DNA of 64,000 nucleotides from Nocardioides cavernae (GTDB lineage Bacteria > Actinomycetota > Actinomycetes > Propionibacteriales > Nocardioidaceae): NCBI RefSeq assembly GCF_016907475.1, contig NZ_JAFBCA010000001.1, positions 4,154,001 through 4,218,000 on the forward strand. Reading direction: 5' to 3'. Both the position numbers and the translations under genes were made by a program. How positions within the stretch are numbered: the stretch's first letter is position 1; each line of letters starts with the position of its first letter. The notes under the pieces were generated by a model. It made no database searches. It saw nothing but the letters and a program-made list of their open reading frames with translations, and was not told where the DNA came from. Of the stretch, positions 55,861-64,000 are shown piece after piece.

Positions 55861-56292
55861 ATGAGCAGCGACTGGCAGGACCCCGCGACCGTCGACCGGA
55901 TGCTCGACGAGGCGCAGACGTGGGCCGTCGTCGGTCTTTCGGGCGACCCCGGCAGGACGGCGTACACCATCGCCGCCCTGCTCCAGGAGCGCGGCAAGCG
56001 AATCGTCCCGGTCCACCCGGTCTTCGCCGACCCGGGAGCTCCCGCGGTGCTCGGCGAGCAGGGTTACCCCACGCTCGCCGACGTGCCGGTGCCGATCGAC
56101 GTCGTCGACGTCTTCCGCCGCTCCGAGGCGGCCGGCGAGTTCGCCGACCAGGCCGTCGCCGTCGGCGCGAAGGGTGTCTGGTTCCAGCTCGGGGTCGTCG
56201 ACGCCGACGCGTTCGAGCGGACGACCGCCGCCGGGGTGCCGATGGTGATGGACACCTGTCCCGCGATCGAGTGGAGCAGGCGCCGCCGCTGA
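55861..56292 (+). CDS. CoA-binding domain protein (YccU-like)
   Basis: 143 residues. A Rossmann fold (TWAVVGLSGDPGRTAYTIAALL) with the YccU/CoA_binding_2 motifs VPVHPVF and VWFQLGVV and the end MDTCPAIEW. The family binds CoA or nucleotides but has no known reaction. Start ATG 55861 (MSSDWQDPATVDRML). Convergent with the following dehydrogenase, 15 bases apart. Confidence 0.9.
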   Translation: MSSDWQDPATVDRMLDEAQTWAVVGLSGDPGRTAYTIAALLQERGKRIVPVHPVFADPGAPAVLGEQGYPTLADVPVPIDVVDVFRRSEAAGEFADQAVAVGAKGVWFQLGVVDADAFERTTAAGVPMVMDTCPAIEWSRRRR

Positions 56293-56307
56293 CGCCGGAC
56301 GTCGCGA

Positions 56308-57303
56308 CTAGAGCTCGACGGGCGCCTCGGCAATCGTGATGCCGAGCTGTCCGAGGGCCTCCTCGAGCACCCACATCACGTCGAGGGTGTCCTGCAGCGG
56401 CATGAGCGGGCTCTCGGTGAGGCCGGCAGCGAGGCAGCGCTGCACCTCCTCGGCCTGGTGGACGTAGCCACGCCCGGTGGGCAGGCGCTCGACCTCGGCG
56501 GGCTCCGCCCCGTTGCGTCGTACGACGAGCGCGCTGGGGTGGTAGAACGGCGGAACCACCTCGATCGAGCCCTCGGTGCCCACGACGAGCGCGCGGCCGG
56601 GCGTCTGGCTGGCCAGCGTGCAGGTCAGCGACGCGGCCCGCCCGTCGTCGTACGACAGCTGGATGGCCGCCGAGCGGTCGGCGCCGTTGGGGTAGGTCGT
56701 GCCGGTCGTCGTGACGCGGTCGGGGCGGCCCAGGAGGTGCTGGGCCAAGGAGATCGGGTAGACGCCGAGGTCGAGGATCGAGCCGCCACCGAGCGCGAGG
56801 TCGAAGAGCCGGCTGGCCGGATCGAAGTCACGCTGCGCGCCGAAGTCGGCCTGCACCAGCAGCACCTCCCCGACGCCACCGGCGGCGACGAGGTCACGGA
56901 GGTGGGCGACGGCCGGCTGGAAGCGGGTCCACATGGCCTCCATGCAGAACACCCCGGCAGCGCGGGCGGCGGCGACCACCTCCTCGGCCCCGGCCAGGGT
57001 GGCCGTGAAGGCCTTCTCGACCAGCAGCGGCGTGCCGGCCTCGATGGCGGCGAGGGCGAGGTCGTGGTGCTGGGGGTGGGGGGTCGCGACGTAGACGACG
57101 TCGACGTCCCCGCGTCGGCCGGCCTCGACGAGGTCGCGGTAGGTGCCCGACCCGGGCGCCCCGAAACGCTCCGCGAAGGCCGCGGCCGAGGATCGCGCGC
57201 GGCTGCCGACGAACGCGATCTCCGCGTCGTCCGTCAGGACGAGGTCGGAGGCGAAGGCGGCGGCCATCCCGCCGGTCGCGGCGATTCCCCAGCGTGTGGT
57301 CAT
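56308..57303 (-). CDS. Gfo/Idh/MocA-family NAD(P)-dependent oxidoreductase
   Basis: 331 residues. N-terminal Rossmann (WGIAATGGMAAAFASDL), the LVEKAF motif with conserved Lys, and the C-terminal GGGSILDLGVYPISLAQHLLG with the catalytic Asp and Tyr as in trans-dihydrodiol/xylose dehydrogenases. Substrate unknown. A TAGGGT -10 hexamer is six bases before ATG 57303, in the gap after lhgO. Confidence 0.92.
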   Translation of the reverse strand: MTTRWGIAATGGMAAAFASDLVLTDDAEIAFVGSRARSSAAAFAERFGAPGSGTYRDLVEAGRRGDVDVVYVATPHPQHHDLALAAIEAGTPLLVEKAFTATLAGAEEVVAAARAAGVFCMEAMWTRFQPAVAHLRDLVAAGGVGEVLLVQADFGAQRDFDPASRLFDLALGGGSILDLGVYPISLAQHLLGRPDRVTTTGTTYPNGADRSAAIQLSYDDGRAASLTCTLASQTPGRALVVGTEGSIEVVPPFYHPSALVVRRNGAEPAEVERLPTGRGYVHQAEEVQRCLAAGLTESPLMPLQDTLDVMWVLEEALGQLGITIAEAPVEL

Positions 57304-57309
57304 GGCAGG

Positions 57310-57315
57310 ACCCTA
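57310..57315 (-). promoter_or_regulatory. Candidate -10 box (TAGGGT) of the Gfo/Idh/MocA gene
   Basis: Minus-strand TAGGGT, six bases (CCTGCC), ATG 57303. It lies in the 23-base gap behind the lhgO stop, suggesting an independent leaderless transcript. Confidence 0.42.
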
Positions 57316-57326
57316 GACAGCCCGGC

Positions 57327-58535
57327 TCACGCGCGGGGCTGCCACACCTCGTCCATCACGTGGGCCGCGATCGCCAGGCTGGAGGTCGCCCCGGGCGACG
57401 GCGCGTTGCGCACGCAGGTGACGCCGTCGGCGCGGGTGATCCGGAAGTCGTCGACGAGGCTGCCGTCCCGGTCGACCGCCTGGGCGCGTACGCCGCTGCC
57501 GGCCCGGGTCACGTCCGCGACGCCGATGTCCGGGACGTAGCGCGACGCCGAGCGCATGAACGCGCGCTTGGACGCCGAGCCGACGACCTCGTCGACGCCC
57601 GTGCGCCAGTGCTCGCGCGCCAGCCGCCAGAACCCCGGCCACGCCACCACGTCACGCAGGTCGGCGGCCGAGATGTCACGGCGCCGGTAGCCCTCGCGTC
57701 GCGTGGCGAGCACCGCGTTGGGACCGACCTCGAGCGAGCCGTCGACCCGCCGGGTGAAGTGGACGCCGAGGAAGGGGTAGCGCGGGTCGGGCACCGGGTA
57801 GACCATGCCGCGCACGAAGTCCCGCTTGGCGGCGGTGACGCCGAGGTACTCCCCCCGGAACGGCAGGATCGCCGGGCTGCGCTCGCCGTCGACGAGCGCC
57901 GACACCCGGTCGGCCTGCAGCCCCGCCGCGACCACCACGTGGTCGAGGCGCAGCGGTGTCGCGTCGCCCTCGACCTGCACGAGGACCGCGTCCCCCTGCC
58001 GCCGGATGCCCACGACTCGCGCGCCGAGGCGTACGCCGCCACCTGCCTCGAAGACCTCGTCGGCGAGCGCCTCGGTGATCGCCGGGTAGTCGGTGATCGC
58101 GGTCTCCGGGGAGTGGAGCGCCGCCAGACCGCGGGCGTGCGGCTCGACGTCGGTGATCTCCTCGGCCGCGATCCGACGCAGGCCCGGCACTCCGTTGGCA
58201 CGGGCCGTCTGCTCGAGGGCGTCGAAGCGACCCATCTCGTCGGCATCCACCGCGACGACGAGCTTGCCGCAGGCGTCGTACGCGATGGCGTGCTCGGCGC
58301 AGAACTCCCGGAGCAGCTCGCGGCCGCGGGCGCACAGCTGGGCCTTCAGGCTGCCCGGCTTGTAGTAGATGCCGGCGTGCACGACACCGGAGTTGTGGCC
58401 GGTCTGGTGCGCGGCGAGCCGGTCTTCCTTCTCCAGCACCACGACCTCGGTGCCCGGGCGCCGGCGGACGACCTCGCGAGCGATCGCGACGCCGAGGATG
58501 CCTCCGCCCACGACGCCGACACGCTGCTCCCCCAT
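57327..58535 (-). CDS. lhgO: L-2-hydroxyglutarate oxidase/dehydrogenase
   Basis: 402 residues. FAD-binding VGVVGGGILGVAIAREVV, the motif HQTGHNSGVVHAGIYYKPGS typical of L-2-hydroxyglutarate oxidases, then LHSPETAITDYPAITEAL, and FLGVHFTRRVDGSLEVGPNA. It oxidises L-2-hydroxyglutarate to 2-oxoglutarate, a metabolite repair or lysine catabolism step. ATG 58535; CAGCGT lies seven bases upstream. Confidence 0.95.
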   Translation of the reverse strand: MGEQRVGVVGGGILGVAIAREVVRRRPGTEVVVLEKEDRLAAHQTGHNSGVVHAGIYYKPGSLKAQLCARGRELLREFCAEHAIAYDACGKLVVAVDADEMGRFDALEQTARANGVPGLRRIAAEEITDVEPHARGLAALHSPETAITDYPAITEALADEVFEAGGGVRLGARVVGIRRQGDAVLVQVEGDATPLRLDHVVVAAGLQADRVSALVDGERSPAILPFRGEYLGVTAAKRDFVRGMVYPVPDPRYPFLGVHFTRRVDGSLEVGPNAVLATRREGYRRRDISAADLRDVVAWPGFWRLAREHWRTGVDEVVGSASKRAFMRSASRYVPDIGVADVTRAGSGVRAQAVDRDGSLVDDFRITRADGVTCVRNAPSPGATSSLAIAAHVMDEVWQPRA

Positions 58536-58602
58536 GGTCGAGACGCTGGTGCCTCACGCGGTCGCCGTCAAGCAACACCGGCGTTCATCCCACAATGGGG
58601 GG

Positions 58603-59037
58603 ATGCGCGACCTCCTCGTCCCCGCCGGCCCGGGCCTGCCCGAGGGCCTGGTCGTGCCCGCCGTCGAGCTGGTGGAGCGCTTCTCGAAGTCGCCCGGCCC
58701 GGGCGGGCAGTCGGTGAACACCACCGACTCGCGGGTGGAGCTCGAGCTCGACGTCGCCTCCTCCACGGCGCTCACGGACACCCAGCGGGCCCGGGCGCTG
58801 CGGCGTTGGCCGTCGGGACGGATCACCGTCACGGCGTCCGAGCACCGCTCCCAGCACCGCAACCGCGTCGCCGCGCGCGAGCGCCTCGCCGACCTGCTGC
58901 GCGAGGCGCTGGCACCGCCCCCGCCGCCGCGCCGGCCCACGCGGCCGTCCCGCGGGGCGAAGGAGCGGCGGCTCAAGGCGAAGAAGGAGCGAGGCTCGAC
59001 CAAGGCCCTCCGCGGCCGGGTGCGGGACCGGGACTAG
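58603..59037 (+). CDS. arfB: Alternative ribosome-rescue peptidyl-tRNA hydrolase ArfB
   Basis: 144 residues. The release-factor-like domain has SPGPGGQSVNTTDSRVELELD with the GGQ catalytic tripeptide; the C-terminal tail is basic (RRPTRPSRGAKERRLKAKK), the part that enters the empty mRNA channel of stalled ribosomes. Length and tail fit ArfB (YaeJ) rather than a release factor. ATG 58603 with CACAAT six bases upstream. Confidence 0.95.
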   Translation: MRDLLVPAGPGLPEGLVVPAVELVERFSKSPGPGGQSVNTTDSRVELELDVASSTALTDTQRARALRRWPSGRITVTASEHRSQHRNRVAARERLADLLREALAPPPPPRRPTRPSRGAKERRLKAKKERGSTKALRGRVRDRD

Positions 59038-59052
59038 CTGTATCCAGCCGGC

Positions 59053-59604
59053 TCAGAAGCCGACGCGGCGGTTGTCGCCGGCGGCGGCACGGCGTACGAC
59101 GTCGCCCTTCGCGTGGGCGGTCTCGGCGAGCTCCGCCTGGTAGTCGACGAGGCGCTGCTGCAGGTCGGGGTCGCTCGTCGCCAGGATCCGCGCGGCGAGG
59201 ATGCCAGCGTTCTTGGCGTTGCCGATCGCGACCGTGGCGACCGGGATGCCGCCGGGCATCTGCACGATCGACAGCAGCGAGTCCATGCCGTCGAGGTACT
59301 TCAGCGGCACCGGCACCCCGATGACCGGCAGCGGCGTCACGGAGGCGAGCATGCCCGGCAGGTGGGCCGCTCCCCCGGCCCCGGCGATGATCACCGACAG
59401 CCCGCGGGTGTGGGCCTGCTGGCCCCACTCGATCATCCCGGTGGGCATCCGGTGCGCGGAGACGACGTCGGCCTCCCACGCCACGCCGAGCTCGGTGAGG
59501 ATCTCGCCGGCCGCCTGCATGACCGGCCAGTCGGAGTCCGAACCCATCACGATGCCGACCTTCACGGCTGCTGCCTCGTCCTGCTGGGTGTGCGTCTCGC
59601 TCAT
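59053..59604 (-). CDS. purE: N5-carboxyaminoimidazole ribonucleotide mutase
   Basis: 183 residues. [29 protein letters not shown] with the catalytic His, and [26 protein letters not shown] are diagnostic of class I PurE. It moves the carboxyl group to carbon in step 6 of purine synthesis. ATG 59604 ([19 protein letters not shown]) follows the purK stop by four bases, so both are on one message. A longer frame to 59769 is a shadow within purK. Confidence 0.97.
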   Translation of the reverse strand: MSETHTQQDEAAAVKVGIVMGSDSDWPVMQAAGEILTELGVAWEADVVSAHRMPTGMIEWGQQAHTRGLSVIIAGAGGAAHLPGMLASVTPLPVIGVPVPLKYLDGMDSLLSIVQMPGGIPVATVAIGNAKNAGILAARILATSDPDLQQRLVDYQAELAETAHAKGDVVRRAAAGDNRRVGF

Positions 59605-59608
59605 GTCC

Positions 59609-60778
59609 CTACTCGCTCTCGTTGCCCAGGTCGCCGCGGAACCAGGCGGCGGCGTGCCGCGCCCGCTCGAGGCAGTCGTCGAGGTCGTCGCCGTAGGCGT
59701 TGACGTGGCCGACCTTGCGTCCGGGGCGCAGGTCCTTGCCGTAGAAGTGCACCCGCAGCCGCGGGTCACGTGCCATCGCGTGCGGCAGGCCGTCGTACAG
59801 GTGGCCGCTGTCGGTGGGTCCGCCGAGGATGTTGACCATCACGGTCCAGCGCTCACGTGGGGCCGGCGAGCCCAGCGGGAGGTCCATGACGGCGCGGAGG
59901 TGATTCTCGAACTGGGACGTCACGGCGCCGTCCTGGGACCAGTGGCCGGTGTTGTGGGGGCGCATCGCCAGCTCGTTGACCAGGATCCGGCCGTCGGTCG
60001 TCTCGAAGAGCTCGACGGCGAGGATGCCCGTGACGTCGAGCGCACCGGCGATCCGCAGGGCGATCTCCTGCGCCTGACCGGCGAGAGCGGGCGCGAGGTC
60101 CGGCGCGGGGGCCACCACCTCGTGGCAGATGCCGTCGAGCTGGGTGGAGGCGACGACGGGGTAGGCCGCCGCCTGGCCGCTGGGCGAGCGGGCGACGAGG
60201 GCGGACAGCTCGCGCCGGAAGTCGACGAGCTCCTCGGCCAGCACCTCCACGCCGGCCGCCGCGGCGGTGTCGAAGGCGACCCGGGACTCGTCCGCCGTGC
60301 GGACGACCCACACGCCCTTGCCGTCGTAGCCACCTCGGGTGGTCTTGAGCACGCACGGGAAGCCGAAGGCCTCCACGTCGGCGGTCGAGGTGACCACCGC
60401 GTTGCGCGGGCACGGCACGTCGAGCTCGGCGAGCCGTCGCCGCATGACCGCCTTGTCCTGGGCGTGGACGAGCGCCTCCGGGCCGGGCCGCACCGCGACG
60501 CCGGCGTCGGCGAGCGCGTGCAGGTGCGCGGTGGGGACGTGCTCGTGGTCGAAGGTGACCACGGCAGCACCGTCGGTGACCTTCCGGAGCGTCGGCAGGT
60601 CGGTGTAGTCACCCACCAGGTGGTCGGGGATCACCTGGGCGGCCGAGACGCCCTCGGCCTCGGCGAGCAGGCGCAGCGGAAGCCCGAGGGCGATGGCGGG
60701 CTGGGCCATCATCCGGGCCAGCTGGCCGCCCCCGATGACGGCGAGCGTGGGAGCGCGGTGCGAGCCGGTCGAGGACAC
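59609..60778 (-). CDS. purK: N5-carboxyaminoimidazole ribonucleotide synthetase
   Basis: 389 residues of ATP-grasp fold. [21 protein letters not shown] opens the biotin-carboxylase-like N-domain; [15 protein letters not shown] is the ATP lid; the Mg-binding [24 protein letters not shown] closes the site. It makes N5-CAIR from AIR, bicarbonate and ATP for PurE. GTG 60778 has TAGGCT six bases upstream, so the purK-purE message is probably leaderless. Confidence 0.97.
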   Translation of the reverse strand: MSSTGSHRAPTLAVIGGGQLARMMAQPAIALGLPLRLLAEAEGVSAAQVIPDHLVGDYTDLPTLRKVTDGAAVVTFDHEHVPTAHLHALADAGVAVRPGPEALVHAQDKAVMRRRLAELDVPCPRNAVVTSTADVEAFGFPCVLKTTRGGYDGKGVWVVRTADESRVAFDTAAAAGVEVLAEELVDFRRELSALVARSPSGQAAAYPVVASTQLDGICHEVVAPAPDLAPALAGQAQEIALRIAGALDVTGILAVELFETTDGRILVNELAMRPHNTGHWSQDGAVTSQFENHLRAVMDLPLGSPAPRERWTVMVNILGGPTDSGHLYDGLPHAMARDPRLRVHFYGKDLRPGRKVGHVNAYGDDLDDCLERARHAAAWFRGDLGNESE

Positions 60779-60784
60779 GACCGG

Positions 60785-60790
60785 AGCCTA
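60785..60790 (-). promoter_or_regulatory. Candidate -10 box (TAGGCT) of the purK-purE operon
   Basis: Minus-strand TAGGCT, six bases (CCGGTC), GTG 60778. No ribosome-binding site. The same hexamer serves the zincin gene at 18158. Confidence 0.45.
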
Positions 60791-60840
60791 TGCGACCCCG
60801 GCTGCCGTCCCGGCCGCGGTCTCGGCAGTGGTGACGCTGC

Positions 60841-61158
60841 TCAGCGGGCGACCGGGTCGCCGACCGGCTCGAAGCGCAGGCCGCGCCCGCGGTGGGTGGT
60901 GATCAGCGTGGGTTTGCGCGGGTCGTCGCCGAGCTTGCGGCGCAGCCAGCCGAGGTGCACGTCGATGGTCTTGGAGTTCGTGTAGAACGACGTCTGCCAC
61001 ACGTCGGCCATCAGCTCCCCGCGGGTGACGATGTCGCCCGGGCGCGCCATCAGGGCATGCAGGAGCTGGAACTCCTTGCGGGAGAGCCTGATCTCGCGGT
61101 CGCCACGCCACACCTGTCGCGAGGTGGGGTCGAGTCGTACGTCCTGCACAGCCAACAC
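60841..61158 (-). CDS. Stand-alone OmpR/PhoB-type winged-helix protein without receiver
   Basis: 105 residues. The whole protein is a transcription-regulator C-terminal domain: VRLDPTSRQVWRGDREIRLSRKEFQLL, then RGELMADVW and SKTIDVHLGWLRRKLGDDP, RGRGLRFE. There is no phosphoacceptor domain, so it must be controlled by abundance, a partner or not at all. Start GTG 61158 with TACGTT seven bases upstream. It lies between purK and a class III cyclase on the same strand. Confidence 0.87.
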   Translation of the reverse strand: MLAVQDVRLDPTSRQVWRGDREIRLSRKEFQLLHALMARPGDIVTRGELMADVWQTSFYTNSKTIDVHLGWLRRKLGDDPRKPTLITTHRGRGLRFEPVGDPVAR

Positions 61159-61253
61159 GCGGTGAAACGTAGGGACCGCCCGCTCCGCTGGTGGTCCTTA
61201 TGGGTGAATTGTGGCGAACTGGTCTGGTCCACCTCGAGCGACCCTGCGCTGCG

Positions 61254-62273
61254 TCAGCGGCGGCGTACGGCCACGGGCTCCACCAGGCCGAAGCCACGCA
61301 CCGGTCGGGCTGGCAGCCGCCGGTCCTCCCAGTCCTCGTCGGGGAGCAGGTCGGCGGTGTTCTGGTCCACGATCAGCCGGTTGCGACGGGCGACCTGGGT
61401 CAACCGCGCGGCCATGTTGACCGGCGGGCCGAAGATGTCGCCGAGCCGCTGGACGACCGGGCCGCTGGCGAGGCCGAGGCGGACGTCGGGCATCTTCGGG
61501 TCGCGCCCGATGACGTTGATGATCCCCTCGGCGACACTGACCGCCTCCTCGGCGGTGTTGGTGACGAAGAGGACCGAGTCGCCGAGGCTCTTGATGATCC
61601 GGCCCCCGTAGCGGGCGACGACGTCCTGGCAGCGGCTCTCGAAGACCTCGACGAGGTCGCCGATCTCGTCGCGGTCGAGGGTGTTGGACAGCGCGGTGAA
61701 GGAGACCAGGTCGGCGAACCCGACGCTGACGTCGATCGTGTGGAGGTCCTCGTCCTTGGCGCCCATCGCCTCGATCCGGCCCACCGCGGCGGCGAGGTGG
61801 CGGCGCCAGGCGTAGACGAGGAGCCGCTCGAAGGGCGGGTTGACCTCGTCGATGAGCCTCAGCGCCGACCCGATGCGCGAGCCGGTGGCCTCCTCGCCCG
61901 CCTCCATCTCCTCGACGCGGCTGACCAGCGTGGAGACCTCCCAGTCGGCGAGGCGGGCCATGGTCTGGCCGACGCCGCGCGTGAGGTTGACGGCCGTGTC
62001 GAAGTCGACGGCGCCCGAGTCGACGAAGCCCATGAGGGTGGAGACGGCCTTGATGTCGGCGGCCGTGTAGGCCTTCTCGCCGCTGAACTCCGGAAAGCCC
62101 AGCGCGCGCCACAGCCGGCGGGTCTGCTCGATCGTGACGCCGGTCTCGGCGGCGACCTCGAGGGCGTTGAACGCCGGCTCGCTGCGCAGGATCGCGTGGT
62201 CGAGCTGCTCCCCCGGCGCCCCCTGGGGGCCGGTGCCGGGGAGGCCGGCGCGGCGCTTGCGGTCAGGCGCCAT
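61254..62273 (-). CDS. Class III adenylate cyclase with N-terminal regulatory domain (Rv1264-like)
   Basis: 339 residues. The N-terminal 170 residues (FNALEVAAETGVTIEQTRRLWRA; GFVDSGAVDFDTAVNLTRGVGQTMARLADW) resemble the autoinhibitory domain of the pH-responsive mycobacterial cyclase Rv1264. In the catalytic domain D188 and D232 bind metals (SVGFADLVSFTAL; SLGDSVLF), K228 and its neighbour set purine choice, and N286 and R290 (PPVNMAARL) stabilise the transition state; all are present, so it should be active. ATG 62273 lies within the upstream gene's last codons. Confidence 0.9.
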   Translation of the reverse strand: MAPDRKRRAGLPGTGPQGAPGEQLDHAILRSEPAFNALEVAAETGVTIEQTRRLWRALGFPEFSGEKAYTAADIKAVSTLMGFVDSGAVDFDTAVNLTRGVGQTMARLADWEVSTLVSRVEEMEAGEEATGSRIGSALRLIDEVNPPFERLLVYAWRRHLAAAVGRIEAMGAKDEDLHTIDVSVGFADLVSFTALSNTLDRDEIGDLVEVFESRCQDVVARYGGRIIKSLGDSVLFVTNTAEEAVSVAEGIINVIGRDPKMPDVRLGLASGPVVQRLGDIFGPPVNMAARLTQVARRNRLIVDQNTADLLPDEDWEDRRLPARPVRGFGLVEPVAVRRR

Positions 62274-62766
62274 CGTCGCGGCGGTCGCCACTCGCGAGGC
62301 GGTGGAGCTCGTCGGAGACCTGCAGCTGGACCTGCTCGACGTCGGGGATGTCGTGGAGCAGGACGCTGCCGTCGGTGCTGGCGTCGGAGACGACGAGCGT
62401 GCCGCAGCCGAAGATCCGGTCGATCACGCCGATCTCGAAGTCGACGCCGCTGATCCGGTTGAGCGGGATCGTGCGGCCCTCCTTGGCGATGAAGCCGGAG
62501 CGCTTGATGAAGCGGCGGTTGGTGAAGGTGTAGGTCGTGGTCAGCCACGACACGACGGGCCGGACCACGAACCAGAGGGCCACCAGGGCCGCCACGATGC
62601 CCGCGACGCCGCCCGCCACCGTGGAGTCGGTGAGCCGGCTGAGCACCACCACGGCCGCAATCAGCAGCACGCCCACGAGCACGGGGACGATGAGCGCCTT
62701 GACGTGGGACCGGGTGGAGACGACGACGTGCTCACCGGGGTTGAGGAGCTTGCTCGGGAACGCCAC
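62263..62766 (-). CDS. PH-domain (bPH2) membrane protein
   Basis: 167 residues. Two membrane segments (ALIVPVLVGVLLIAAVVVL; AGIVAALVALWFVVRPVV) precede a bacterial PH domain (YTFTNRRFIKRSGFIAKEGRTIPL, about 78-155). The same gene lies beside birA in mycobacteria (Rv3278c). GTG 62766 has CATGAT six bases upstream (leaderless). Its last 11 bases overlap the cyclase start. Function unknown. Confidence 0.87.
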   Translation of the reverse strand: MAFPSKLLNPGEHVVVSTRSHVKALIVPVLVGVLLIAAVVVLSRLTDSTVAGGVAGIVAALVALWFVVRPVVSWLTTTYTFTNRRFIKRSGFIAKEGRTIPLNRISGVDFEIGVIDRIFGCGTLVVSDASTDGSVLLHDIPDVEQVQLQVSDELHRLASGDRRDDGA

Positions 62767-62798
62767 GCGCCGATCATGTCACCCGGTGCCCCGGGCTG

Positions 62799-63596
62799 CT
62801 AGGCGGGACGGACGTGCACGACGTCGCCCGCGGCCACCGTGAACGTGCCGTCGTGGGTGCCGACGACCAGGGCCCCGGTGGCGTCGATGTCGAGCGCCTC
62901 GCCGCGGCGTACGTCGCCCGCGGGCAGGTGGACGTCGACGGTCCGTCCGAGCGTCACGCACACGTCGGCGTACGCCCGGCGCAGCGACTCGACGTCGTCG
63001 AGCAGGCCCTGGAGGCCGTGCAGCGAGCCCAGCACCTGGCCGAGGAGGCCGGTGCGCTCCACCGGCTCGCCGGTCTCGAGCGAGACCGACGTGGCGAGCG
63101 CGACCGGGAGCTCGTCCAGGGTCTGGTCGACGTTGATGCCGATGCCGACGACCGCCACCGGGCCGTCGGGTGCCTCGACCCGCTCGACGAGGATCCCGCA
63201 GACCTTGCGCCCGGTGCCCGAGCCGTCGTCGACGAGGACGTCGTTGGGCCACTTGAGCGCGACGTCGGGCAGCCGGTCGCCCAGCGCGGCCTGGACGGCG
63301 TACCCGGTGAGCAGCGGCAGCCACGGCCACGACGCCGCCGGCACGTCGGGGCGCAGCAGCACCGAGAACGTCAGTGACGAGCGGGCCGGCGTCTCCCATG
63401 CCCGGTCGAGACGACCGCGCCCGGCCGTCTGGTGCTCGGTGACCAGCACCAGCCCCGGCTCCTCGCCGGCGCGGGCCCGCTCGGCGAGGGCGGCGTTGGT
63501 GGAAGGTGCCGACTCGACGACCTCCACGCGCCAGCCTGCGGGCGTCACCAGCCGGTCGAGGTCGAGGGGTGGGCGCGGTGCCGGGCTGGGCGTCAT
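62799..63596 (-). CDS. birA: Biotin-[acetyl-CoA-carboxylase] ligase, monofunctional
   Basis: 265 residues, the size of the mycobacterial enzyme. [13 protein letters not shown] is the biotinyl-AMP loop and [12 protein letters not shown] the biotin-binding lysine site; the C-terminal SH3-like domain ends [11 protein letters not shown]. There is no N-terminal DNA-binding domain, so it does not act as a repressor. It should biotinylate the carrier subunit for the carboxylase whose gene (accD) starts 85 bases away, divergently. ATG 63596; CAATCT six bases upstream. Confidence 0.96.
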   Translation of the reverse strand: MTPSPAPRPPLDLDRLVTPAGWRVEVVESAPSTNAALAERARAGEEPGLVLVTEHQTAGRGRLDRAWETPARSSLTFSVLLRPDVPAASWPWLPLLTGYAVQAALGDRLPDVALKWPNDVLVDDGSGTGRKVCGILVERVEAPDGPVAVVGIGINVDQTLDELPVALATSVSLETGEPVERTGLLGQVLGSLHGLQGLLDDVESLRRAYADVCVTLGRTVDVHLPAGDVRRGEALDIDATGALVVGTHDGTFTVAAGDVVHVRPA

Positions 63597-63623
63597 GGGT
63601 CTAGATTGCCCCAGAGACCGGGC

Positions 63624-63642
63624 CCGGGGCACCACGCCCCGG
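63624..63642. promoter_or_regulatory. Short hairpin in the birA-accD divergent region
   Basis: CCGGGGC (63624-63630) and GCCCCGG (63636-63642) with a five-base loop, 39 bases before the accD start. Could be an operator or an mRNA leader structure; no U tract. Confidence 0.35.
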
Positions 63643-63681
63643 CAGACCGGACCCCGCGACCAGCCAACAGGAGGCCACGGC

Positions 63682-64000
63682 GTGAGCGCACAGCCGGGTG
63701 AAGGCACCGACGTCCCGTCCGAGTCGGAGATCGACGTCCACACGACCGCGGGCAAGCTCGCGGACCTGGAGCGACGGCTCGACGAGGCGGTGCACGCCGG
63801 CTCGGAGAAGGCGATCGAGAAGCAGCACGCCAAGGGCCGCCGCACCGCGCGCGAGCGCATCGAGATGCTCTTCGACGAGGGCACCTTCGTCGAGCTCGAC
63901 GAGCTCGCGCGGCACCGCTCGACCGCGTTCGGGCTGGAGAAGAACCGGCCCTACGGCGACGGCGTCGTCACCGGCTACGGCGAGGTCAACGGGCGCATGG
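63682..64000 (+). CDS. accD: Acyl-CoA (propionyl/acetyl-CoA) carboxylase beta subunit, N-terminal part (cut by window end)
   Basis: 106 codons from GTG 63682. [23 protein letters not shown] and [22 protein letters not shown] are the start of carboxyltransferase subunits of the AccD5/PccB type (about 530 residues whole). It transfers carboxyl from biotin to propionyl- or acetyl-CoA. GGAGG lies nine bases upstream. Beside birA, as in mycobacteria (Rv3279c-Rv3280). Confidence 0.94.
   Translation, partial: MSAQPGEGTDVPSESEIDVHTTAGKLADLERRLDEAVHAGSEKAIEKQHAKGRRTARERIEMLFDEGTFVELDELARHRSTAFGLEKNRPYGDGVVTGYGEVNGRM

Overview
The window is chromosomal DNA of a high-GC actinobacterium, most likely Nocardioidaceae (Nocardioides or a close relative). 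This rests on content and synteny, not on a database search. Third codon positions are almost all G or C, GTG and TTG starts are common, and there is a WhiB-type regulator, the mtrA-mtrB-lpqB cluster, coenzyme F420 genes, a DUF3499/zincin pair and a birA/accD junction. Gene order resembles both the Streptomyces secA-hpf-lpqB-mtrBA-ahcY region and the Mycobacterium tuberculosis Rv3255c-Rv3262 and Rv3275c-Rv3280 regions. I see no rRNA, tRNA, CRISPR array, insertion sequence or prophage.

Layout. 1-12945 (all minus): secA (cut by the window start), a YcaQ-type DNA glycosylase, an orphan NarL-type response regulator, hpf, a comF-like gene, lpqB, mtrB, mtrA, ahcY and a DUF808 membrane protein. 13077-16419: small accessory enzymes (two acetyltransferases, a cysteine hydrolase, a HIT protein, an NTF2-like protein) and a secreted protein. 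16505-27061: sugar isomerase-like protein, Trm112-like protein, DUF3499, degenerate zincin, DUF5719, a large membrane glycosyltransferase, whiB2, then fbiA, fbiB, DUF3105 and TIGR03089 genes. 27083-41041: a cell-envelope region with a PGRP amidase carrying FG-GAP repeats, and a long minus-strand run (wzt, a 24-codon ORF, wzm, a GlfT2-like transferase, glf, two GT2 enzymes, an LCP ligase). The run reads as a galactofuranose-polymer synthesis, export and attachment locus; a second LCP protein follows. 41261-46325: a PadR/DUF1707 pair and a copper-handling group (YcnI, CopC-CopD fusion, His-rich lipoprotein). 46420-51846: a WXG100-like pair, a dienelactone hydrolase, universal stress and PPOX proteins, and an ECF41 sigma factor with its oxidoreductase target. 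51936-59037: mixed metabolism (sdaA, acyl-CoA dehydrogenase, lhgO, arfB and others). 59053-64000: purE, purK, a receiver-less winged-helix protein, a class III cyclase, a PH-domain protein, birA and the start of accD.

Regulatory signals are unusually readable. Many genes have a TAnnnT hexamer 6-7 bases before the start codon, the mark of leaderless transcripts, including two divergent pairs. Nine-base direct repeats resembling reported MtrA sites lie upstream of the amidase and of the first LCP gene. A TGTCACA-N16-GGTC element lies between the ECF41 sigma gene and the oxidoreductase it probably controls.
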